Below are positions 5,390 through 9,867 of a DNA stretch of 9,867 bases, piece after piece; the stretch's first letter is position 1, and each line of letters opens with the position of its first letter. The stretch spans positions 1 to 9,867 of the forward strand of contig JAUTXM010000378.1 of NCBI GenBank assembly GCA_030838025.1, given 5' to 3'. Both the position numbers and the translations under genes were made by a program. Under the pieces are notes generated by a model that was not told the origin of the DNA, did not search any database, and saw nothing but the letters and a program-made list of their open reading frames with translations. The stretch comes from Acidimicrobiaceae bacterium (lineage in GTDB: Bacteria; Actinomycetota; Acidimicrobiia; Acidimicrobiales; Palsa-688).

Positions 5390-7100
5390 CGGCGACCACT
5401 CCTACCTCTCCGACGACTCTTCCGCCAGTTCCGGCCGTTCCGCTCGTTCTGGTCGCTTCTGGCGCTTCAAGCGGGGGACATATGTGGCGATTCCAGCTGT
5501 GGCGATTCCAGGCGGTCCGGACGCTTCCAATGGGCACAAAACTCTGAATCGATACCGAAAGCGCGAGCGCAGGGCGCGCCCCGCGCACCGGGCCCGCCGG
5601 GTGAGCTTCAGGACCCGGCTGGTCGCCCTCGCAGCGGCTGCTGTGGGCGTCTCGGTCGCGTTGGCTTCGGCTGCCTGTTACATCGGTGTGCGCCGGACGC
5701 TGGTGCGCGAGGTCGACAACCAACTGCGGCGCCAGGCGGCGCTGGTCGAGAACCGTCGGCTCCGACCGGAGATCCAGAACCTGGCGGGAATCACGGGGCC
5801 CTTGCAGCGCAGCGGGCTCAGCAGCTTTACGACCTTCCAGGTGATAACCGCGAACGGGACCGTGGTGATCGCGAACACGCCCGCCCTCCCCGTCACGGCA
5901 ACCGATCGCGCCGTGGCGGCCGGGAAGCAGCGCGAGACGTTCCGTTCCATCAGTAGCTCCGCCAAGGCGGCCCACGCCCGCGTCCTCACGATTTCCGTCG
6001 GCGGCGGCTACGCCGTGCAACTGGCCCGCCCCCTGGTGGACATCGATCGGACCTTGCGTCACTTGGCGTTGATATTGCTGCTGGTCGCGGCGACTGGCGT
6101 CGCCTTTTCCTTGGTCCTCGGCTACCTCGTCGGCAAGACCAGCCTGAGGCCGGTCGAGGATCTAACCGAAGCCGTCGAACGGGTAGGCGCCACTGGTCAT
6201 CTGGACGAGCGCATCGACGTCACCGGCGACGACGAACTGTCTCGACTGGCGACCAGCTTCAACCAGATGTTGGCGGCGCTCGGTGAGTCACGCCGACAAC
6301 AGACCCAGCTGGTGGCCGACGCGGGCCACGAGTTGCGGACTCCGCTCACCAGCCTGCGAACCAACATCGAGGTTCTGCTGCGCGCCCACGACCTCCCCGA
6401 AGCCGACCGGGCGGCGCTCTTCGGCGACATCACGGGGCAGCTGACCGAGCTCAGCACCCTGGTTGGCGACCTGGTGGAGTTGGCGCGGGACGAAGAGCAG
6501 CGCCCCGAGCCCGAGGACGTGCGTTTGGACATCGTGGTCGAAGATGCCGTTGATCGGGCTCGCCGGCGGGCGCCGTCGCTTGCGTTCAGCCTGGATGTTC
6601 GCCAGGCGTTGGTTCACACGCAACCCGCCTTGCTGGAGCGGGCGGTGCTCAACGTCCTCGACAACGCGGCCAAGTGGAGCCCGGAAGGGTCGACCGTCGA
6701 GGTCACCCTAGAGCGGTCAGGGCCGTCGGGACCGTCGGGACCGTCGGGACCGTCGGGACCGTCAGGGCCGTCAGGGCCGTCAGGGCCGTCAGGGCCGTCC
6801 TGGCGGCTCGAGGTGCGAGATCACGGACCCGGCATTGCCGAAGACGATCTCCCTCATGTGTTCGACCGGTTCTATCGCTCGGCCACGGCCCGCTGGCTTC
6901 CAGGGTCGGGCCTAGGTCTGGCGATCGTTCGCCAGGTCGTTGAGTCGAGCGGTGGCGCCGTCGGCGCTGTCAACGCCGCCAACGGGGGCACGATCGTCCG
7001 CATCGACCTGCCCGCAGTTGAAGTGACCGGTCCCGCCGGTGAATCATCGGTGGGAGACGGGGCCGGGGTCGCCGCCCCCGCGGACTCGATTCTTATCTAG
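5382..7100 (+). CDS. mprB: Sensor histidine kinase, MprB-like, with repeat expansions
   Basis: A 572-residue membrane kinase paired with the preceding regulator. Order: cytoplasmic N-terminal extension (1-75), TM1 (about 80-102), an extracytoplasmic sensor region (about 103-226), TM2 (about 227-250), HAMP (about 251-303), a HisKA domain with phosphoacceptor H316 (ADAGHELRTPLTSLRTNIE), and an HATPase_c domain with N box N424/N428 (LNVLDNAAKWS), G1 box DHGPGIA (480-486), F box VFDRFYRS and G2 box GSGLGLAIV (508-516). Two features are odd. The N-terminus is about 60 residues longer than I expect for MprB and is Ser/Arg-rich. Residues 447-473 are nine Gly-Pro-Ser triplets between two strands of the ATP-binding domain. 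An internal GTG at 5601 (V74) would give a conventional length. All catalytic motifs are intact, so activity is expected. Confidence 0.93.
   Translation: MADGDHSYLSDDSSASSGRSARSGRFWRFKRGTYVAIPAVAIPGGPDASNGHKTLNRYRKRERRARPAHRARRVSFRTRLVALAAAAVGVSVALASAACYIGVRRTLVREVDNQLRRQAALVENRRLRPEIQNLAGITGPLQRSGLSSFTTFQVITANGTVVIANTPALPVTATDRAVAAGKQRETFRSISSSAKAAHARVLTISVGGGYAVQLARPLVDIDRTLRHLALILLLVAATGVAFSLVLGYLVGKTSLRPVEDLTEAVERVGATGHLDERIDVTGDDELSRLATSFNQMLAALGESRRQQTQLVADAGHELRTPLTSLRTNIEVLLRAHDLPEADRAALFGDITGQLTELSTLVGDLVELARDEEQRPEPEDVRLDIVVEDAVDRARRRAPSLAFSLDVRQALVHTQPALLERAVLNVLDNAAKWSPEGSTVEVTLERSGPSGPSGPSGPSGPSGPSGPSGPSGPSWRLEVRDHGPGIAEDDLPHVFDRFYRSATARWLPGSGLGLAIVRQVVESSGGAVGAVNAANGGTIVRIDLPAVEVTGPAGESSVGDGAGVAAPADSILI
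5421..5465 (+). repeat. Degenerate 9-bp tandem repeat in the kinase N-terminus
   Basis: Five 9-bp units (TTCCGCCAG, TTCCGGCCG, TTCCGCTCG, TTCTGGTCG, CTTCTGGCG) encode the Ser/Arg/Gly-rich stretch at residues 14-28. The period keeps the reading frame. Confidence 0.6.
5483..5511 (+). repeat. Direct repeat of 14 bp, period 15, in the kinase N-terminus
   Basis: TGTGGCGATTCCAG occurs at 5483-5496 and 5498-5511 without mismatch. It encodes the duplicated VAIPA/VAIPG and looks like a recent in-frame duplication. Confidence 0.75.
6717..6797 (+). repeat. Nine-copy 9-bp minisatellite encoding (Gly-Pro-Ser)n in the kinase ATPase domain
   Basis: One unit TCAGGGCCG is followed by four units TCGGGACCG and then four units TCAGGGCCG. 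Within each block the copies are identical to the base, a sign of recent slippage. Nine-base units change length without breaking the frame. The product is a collagen-like triplet run inside the ATP-binding fold. Confidence 0.95.
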
Positions 7101-7142
7101 CTCTTACCTCTCTCTTATCTGTGGCTCAGATATCTCTTACCT
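7090..7142 (+). promoter_or_regulatory. Five 11-bp-phased sites, probable response-regulator operator
   Basis: TCTTA or its variant occurs at 7091, 7102, 7113, 7124 (GCTCA) and 7135, exactly 11 bp apart. Four of the five share the longer core TCTTAYCT. OmpR/PhoB-class proteins bind direct repeats with an 11-bp step, so all five sites would lie on one helix face. The first copy overlaps the kinase stop codon and the last ends 15 bp before the DUF5666 start. TGCAGT at 7146-7151 is a possible -10 that would start transcription on ATG 7158. Confidence 0.65.
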
Positions 7143-7157
7143 CCATGCAGTCTGCTG

Positions 7158-8018
7158 ATGGGGATGAACGACTCGTTCGATTCCCTGCCTCCGTATCCCG
7201 GCGTCTCCTTTCCCAACTTCGCCTATCCGCCTGATCCGGCGCCCGGGGCGCCCCCGCCCCCACCCGCACGTCGCTCACGACGTTGGCTGGGGGGTGTCCT
7301 GGGTGCCGGGGCGGTGGTGTTGGCGGCCGGCGCCTTCCTTCTCGGCCGCGGCTCCGTGCACACTGCTAGGTCGAGCCTCCCAACCGCCACCGCACTCAGC
7401 GCCTTGAACTCCGTTGCTTCGGCGACGACCGGCCCGGCCAACGCGGCCTGTGTCGGGCCTCGTCGCGCGGCCGGGGGCACGCTGAAATCAGTCAACGGCT
7501 CCACCTTGACGGTGACGACGCCCCGAGGAGGGGACGTCACGGTCAAGACCGACAGCGCCACCAAGGTGACCAGGATCGTCAAGGGCAGCTCGAGTGACGT
7601 GACCGCCGGTGCCGTCGTCGCCATTCATGGCACCGCCAAAGGCACCGCGGCCATCGCCGCCGACCAGGTCGCGGTGCTGCCGGCGAGCACCCCGACGCCG
7701 GCGGGCAAGGGCCCGGCCGCATTCGGTCCCAAGGCGCGCGCGGCCGGGTTCGCCGTGGGAACGGTCCAGAGCGTGTCTGCCTCGGGCTTCACGGTCTCGT
7801 CCGGCGGCAGCACCATCACGGTGACCACGTCCTCGTCGACTGCCTTCTCCAAGACGGTCCAGGCGGCCGTGAGTGACCTGGTCACCGGGCAACCGATCGC
7901 GGTCGGAGGGACACCGAACAGCGACGGGTCGATCACGGCCGCCAACATCCAACAAGCCGAGCCCGGTGTCGCCTCGGGCAAGCTCCCGGGGATCGGCTTC
8001 GCCCGACCACACCGCTGA
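7158..8018 (+). CDS. Membrane-anchored protein with two DUF5666-like repeats
   Basis: A 286-residue protein. A Pro-rich cytoplasmic N-terminus (1-37) precedes a basic patch (ARRSRRW, 37-43) and one membrane helix (about 44-63), giving an N-in, C-out anchor. The extracytoplasmic part holds two related beta-rich repeats, about 106-174 (GGTLKSVNGSTLTVTT...AADQVAVLP) and about 199-268 (VGTVQSVSASGFTVSS...TAANIQQAEP). Both follow the DUF5666 pattern G-x-V-x-S-(V)-x-x-x-x-(F/L)-T-V. They are joined by a Pro/Ala/Gly-rich linker. The biochemical role of the domain is unknown to me. It lies 57 bp after the kinase with its own phased operator, so it is probably an envelope-stress output of the MprAB-like pair; in mycobacteria the protease PepD occupies the slot after mprB. 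Start: ATG 7158 or the in-frame ATG 7164; neither has a clear ribosome site. Confidence 0.85.
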   Translation: MGMNDSFDSLPPYPGVSFPNFAYPPDPAPGAPPPPPARRSRRWLGGVLGAGAVVLAAGAFLLGRGSVHTARSSLPTATALSALNSVASATTGPANAACVGPRRAAGGTLKSVNGSTLTVTTPRGGDVTVKTDSATKVTRIVKGSSSDVTAGAVVAIHGTAKGTAAIAADQVAVLPASTPTPAGKGPAAFGPKARAAGFAVGTVQSVSASGFTVSSGGSTITVTTSSSTAFSKTVQAAVSDLVTGQPIAVGGTPNSDGSITAANIQQAEPGVASGKLPGIGFARPHR

Positions 8019-8124
8019 CCTGACCCCCAACTGCCCCGACACTCTCGGCTCCTCGCGCAGCGTGACCTCATCCCGGGGCGCGTCACCGAGCGGTTACCCG
8101 TGGGGTCTGGGAAACGAGTCGCGC

Positions 8125-8130
8125 TACGAT
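8125..8130 (+). promoter_or_regulatory. -10 element TACGAT of the tRNA-Leu gene
   Basis: TACGAT ends 11 bases before the mature 5' end, so transcription would start around 8137 and leave a short 5' leader for RNase P. No strong -35 box is seen; GGGGTC at 8102-8107 has 17-bp spacing. The stretch 8019-8124 otherwise holds nothing I can name. Confidence 0.5.
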
Positions 8131-8141
8131 CCGGCAGCGTT

Positions 8142-8224
8142 GCCCGGGTGGTGGAATGGTAGACACGGTGGACTCAAAATCCATTGCTCGCAAGGGCGTG
8201 CGGGTTCGAATCCCGCCTCGGGCA
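8142..8224 (+). tRNA. tRNA-Leu (anticodon CAA)
   Basis: A class II tRNA of 83 bases that reads UUG codons. The acceptor stem GCCCGGG (8142-8148) pairs with CTCGGGC (8217-8223) with one G-U pair, and the discriminator base is A8224. The anticodon loop CTCAAAA puts CAA at 8175-8177. The long variable arm (TGCTCGCAAGGGCGTG region) and T arm CGGGTTCGAATCCCG are intact. The 3' CCA is not encoded; CCG follows the discriminator. UUG is a rare leucine codon in GC-rich genomes, so this is likely a minor isoacceptor. Confidence 0.96.
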
Positions 8225-8456
8225 CCGTCGGCGCACGGGCTTCAGGACCGCAGCACCGCGGCTCGGTAGACTCCACTGCTGGACTCGCAGTACAGCCGGG
8301 CGCTTGCCCGAGTACCCGCCCAATGCAGATGTCGGGCCCGTCCCGACACGAGCGGTCGTCTGATCGGCACCGCTGCCCCCTCACGCCCTTGCGCCGGCTC
8401 TCTCACTGGCCGCTTACTAGCAGAATATGACCGCTATGGTGCATGTAGTGCTATGA
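8225..8456. other. Non-coding stretch after the tRNA; no gene seen
   Basis: No ORF with credible coding character is visible on either strand. Two small hairpins occur (stem CGGGC/GCCCG at 8297-8310; TGTCGGG/CCCGACA at 8330-8348), but neither has a T-tract. Positions about 8413-8456 are AT-richer, with several TATG/TANNNT-like words, and may hold a promoter; the only ORF there is six codons long. Confidence 0.5.
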
Positions 8457-8544
8457 AAAGCGCCTAGCGGCCAAGCGGCCCCAGCGCCCAACCACCCACA
8501 CGCCCACACGGTAAGCGCCCAAGCGACCAAGCCCCGAAGCGCCT
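8457..8544. repeat. 8-bp tandem repeat, about 11 units
   Basis: Units of 8 bp in constant register resemble AAGCGCCC. The best block is 8513-8544 (AAGCGCCC, AAGCGACC, AAGCCCCG, AAGCGCCT), with clear units also at 8457-8480. The middle (8489-8512) is decayed to CA/CC-rich variants. The plus strand is strongly C/A-rich. The array ends 13 bp before the -10 element of the small gene at 8570. Confidence 0.65.
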
Positions 8545-8557
8545 GAGGGTCACCGTG

Positions 8558-8563
8558 TACAGT
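8558..8563 (+). promoter_or_regulatory. -10 element TACAGT for the small membrane-peptide gene (leaderless)
   Basis: TACAGT fits TANNNT and ends at -7 relative to GTG 8570, so the mRNA would begin on the start codon. The same geometry is seen upstream of the DtxR-family gene. Confidence 0.5.
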
Positions 8564-8569
8564 CTTTTG

Positions 8570-8698
8570 GTGGGTCCGATGGGACGACGGGTACGACGGT
8601 TGGCCCTGCTGGCATTGATGCTGGCGGCGGTGACGCTCTGGCGACACCGGATGATTTCCGCCAACGAGCGCACGCTCGGGCGGTTCCCCCGCACGTGA
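8570..8698 (+). CDS. Small membrane peptide, 42 residues, unknown function
   Basis: GTG 8570 to TGA 8698 encodes a 42-residue peptide: a basic start (GPMGRRVRR), one hydrophobic helix (LALLALMLAAVTLW, about 11-24), then a polar tail RHRMISANERTLGRFPRT. The positive-inside rule puts the short N-terminus in the cytoplasm. The helix is short (14-15 residues) for a full span, so peripheral or amphipathic placement is possible. Support for a real gene is the basic-hydrophobic-polar layout and the TACAGT placed for a leaderless GTG. I do not recognise the family. An in-frame ATG at 8579 is an alternative start and would shorten it by three residues. It lies 127 bp before fabD on the same strand. 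Ortholog conservation cannot be tested here. Confidence 0.55.
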   Translation: MGPMGRRVRRLALLALMLAAVTLWRHRMISANERTLGRFPRT

Positions 8699-8750
8699 CC
8701 CCCAAGTGACCCGCCGGTAACCAAACGCAACACAATCTCAACTTCTACGC

Positions 8751-8767
8751 AACAGACCACATCTGTT
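8751..8767. promoter_or_regulatory. Inverted repeat upstream of fabD, candidate operator
   Basis: AACAGA-CCACA-TCTGTT has perfect 6-bp arms and lies 58 bp before the fabD start, in an A/C-rich, relatively AT-rich stretch (about 8718-8800). GATAGT at 8784-8789 is a possible -10 downstream of it. Fatty-acid gene clusters in actinobacteria are often controlled here by FasR- or MabR-type regulators. The link is positional only. Confidence 0.35.
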
Positions 8768-8825
8768 ACTTCCGGCAACATCGGATAGTCAGATAGCGCA
8801 AGAGGCGACGGGAGGAGAGCCAGGC

Positions 8826-9867
8826 GTGCCAGCATTTGTGTTTCCCGGACAGGGATCACAGCGCCCAGGAATGGGACAGCCGTGGAGGGACCACCCGTCC
8901 TGGGACGTCGTTGCCGACGCTTCGGAGGTCGCGGGCCGCAACCTGGCCCATCTCCTCCTCAACGCGGGCCCCGACGAGCTCACCGAGACGCGCAACGCCC
9001 AGCTCGCCACCTTCACCTTCAGCCTCATCGTCCTCGACGCCGTCGAGCGGCTGGGCATCGAGCCCACGGCCTGCGCCGGCCACAGCCTCGGTGAGTACAG
9101 CGCCCTCGTCGCCGCCGGCGCCTTGTCGTTCGACGACGGCGTGGCGATCGTGGCCGAGCGCGGCGAAGCCATGCAGGCGGCGGCGGACGAACAGCCGGGC
9201 ACGATGAAGGTGATCGTGGGGCTGGACGACGATGCGGTCGACATGGCGTGTTACCGGGCCGACGCCGAGGTCTGGGTCGCCAACTACAACGCCCCGGACA
9301 ATGTCGTGATCGCGGGCGACCACGAATCGGTGGAGTCGGCCCTCGACGAAGCCTTCGTCTTGGGCGCCCAGCGGGTGATACCCGTCGCCGTCGGCGGGGC
9401 GTTCCACACCCCGTTCATGGCCTCGGCCCGGCCCCGGCTGCGCAAGGCCCTGCGGGCCGCCACCTTCCGCGAGCCCGAGGTGCCCGTCGTCGCCAACGTG
9501 GACGCCCTCCCCCACAAGACCGCAGACGACTGGCAGGGCCTCTCTTCGGCCCAGCTGTGCAGCCCGGTCCGGTGGCGCCAGAGCGTCTTGCGCCTCGCCG
9601 GGCTCCCGGGTCTCCACGCCGGCTTCCCCGGCCTGACCGGTGCCAGCCCCGCGGCCATCACCGCAACCGGCACCAGCATCTCCCCATCCGACGGTGAGCG
9701 ACTGTTCGTAGAACTCGGGTCGGGTGGCGTACTCACCGGCCTCACCCGCCGCATCGTCCCAGGAGCGACCGCCATTTCCGTTTCCACTCCCGCCGACCTC
9801 GACATGCTGGTCGAGGCCATCTCGGGCCGCAGCGCCCTTCACACCTACGCCGTCAGCCATCACGGCG
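8826..9867 (+). CDS. fabD: Malonyl-CoA:ACP transacylase FabD (3' end outside window)
   Basis: Transfers malonyl groups from CoA to acyl carrier protein to feed fatty-acid elongation (FAS II). The start is GTG 8826, with GGAGGAG at 8811-8817 eight bases before it; an in-frame ATG at 8871 would delete the conserved GQGSQ. Family landmarks: VFPGQGSQRPGMG at residues 5-17, nucleophile elbow GHSLGEYSAL with Ser87, catalytic His194 in GGAFHTPFM, ANYNAPDNVVIAG at about 155-167, and SPVRWRQSV followed by LFVELGSGGVLTGLTRRI. Between the last two blocks lie about 30 residues (260-291, LPGLHAGFPGLTGASPAA onward) where most FabD proteins have only a few. The frame is open throughout, with 347 full codons and no stop. 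A fab operon (fabH, acpP, fabF) would be expected downstream, outside this window. Confidence 0.95.
   Translation, partial: MPAFVFPGQGSQRPGMGQPWRDHPSWDVVADASEVAGRNLAHLLLNAGPDELTETRNAQLATFTFSLIVLDAVERLGIEPTACAGHSLGEYSALVAAGALSFDDGVAIVAERGEAMQAAADEQPGTMKVIVGLDDDAVDMACYRADAEVWVANYNAPDNVVIAGDHESVESALDEAFVLGAQRVIPVAVGGAFHTPFMASARPRLRKALRAATFREPEVPVVANVDALPHKTADDWQGLSSAQLCSPVRWRQSVLRLAGLPGLHAGFPGLTGASPAAITATGTSISPSDGERLFVELGSGGVLTGLTRRIVPGATAISVSTPADLDMLVEAISGRSALHTYAVSHHG

Noticed and set aside
6717..6797. CRISPR-like array
   Set aside because: The repeats are 9 bp, contiguous without spacers and within an intact reading frame.
8265..8290. Possible tRNA fragment or attachment-site remnant after tRNA-Leu
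   Set aside because: GGTAGAC and GGACTC words resemble the tRNA, but spacing differs and no integrase or second boundary is present; the match is too short to separate from chance.
8297..8348. Intrinsic terminator after the tRNA
   Set aside because: Two short hairpins exist (5- and 7-bp stems), but neither is followed by a T-tract.
8124..8384. Minus-strand frame of 86 codons across the tRNA
   Set aside because: It reads through the tRNA-Leu gene and gives the typical spurious product seen opposite tRNAs.
9540..9720. Frameshift in the FabD C-terminal part
   Set aside because: Codon-by-codon reading keeps one open frame on both sides of the extra stretch, and homology resumes in the same frame at LFVELGSG; it is an in-frame insertion.
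8856..9863. Open frame of 335 codons on the minus strand opposite fabD
   Set aside because: The plus strand encodes FabD with Ser87, His194 and a strong ribosome site; the antisense product has no family features.

Overview
The window reads as chromosomal DNA from a high-G+C actinobacterium. The main pointers are GC-rich codon usage, a DNA polymerase I with the Tyr-type O-helix known from mycobacteria, an ANTAR response regulator next to polA (an arrangement also known near the M. tuberculosis polA locus), an MprA/MprB-type two-component pair, a DtxR/IdeR-type regulator, and several genes that look leaderless. An early-branching lineage such as Acidimicrobiia would fit, but that placement is inference. 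No phage, transposase, CRISPR array or plasmid gene is visible.

Layout. Positions 1-2287 (minus) hold the first 762 codons of polA; the 3' end lies outside the window. Only 19 bp away and divergent is a DtxR-family metal-dependent regulator (2307-2969, plus). A 20-bp tandem repeat separates it from a convergent minus-strand pair: a 97-residue helical protein (3678-3971) followed by a PdtaR-like ANTAR response regulator (3049-3654). On the plus strand follow a DUF3105-like lipoprotein (4114-4653), then an overlapping response regulator/histidine kinase pair of the MprA/MprB type (4709-5389, 5382-7100), then a membrane-anchored protein with two DUF5666-like repeats (7158-8018) that is probably a target of that pair. 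A tRNA-Leu(CAA) is at 8142-8224. About 600 bp downstream of it hold an 8-bp tandem repeat, a small leaderless gene for a 42-residue membrane peptide (8570-8698) and the upstream region of fabD. The fabD gene (8826 to the end) is open at its 3' end.

How the parts connect. The clearest regulatory unit is the envelope-stress-type two-component pair plus the DUF5666 gene. The DUF5666 upstream region carries five TCTTA-like sites at exactly 11-bp spacing, as expected for an OmpR/PhoB-class regulator, and a weaker version precedes the regulator gene itself. The rest is housekeeping (replication/repair, metal sensing, fatty-acid synthesis).

The more unusual signals are an almost perfect 44-bp palindrome in frame inside polA, a nine-copy Gly-Pro-Ser minisatellite inside the ATP-binding domain of the kinase, and a set of minisatellites with 8-, 9-, 15- and 20-bp periods scattered through the window. 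There are also face-to-face leaderless promoters packed into 19 bp, and a roughly 30-residue insertion in FabD. I see no complete undescribed multi-gene system here.
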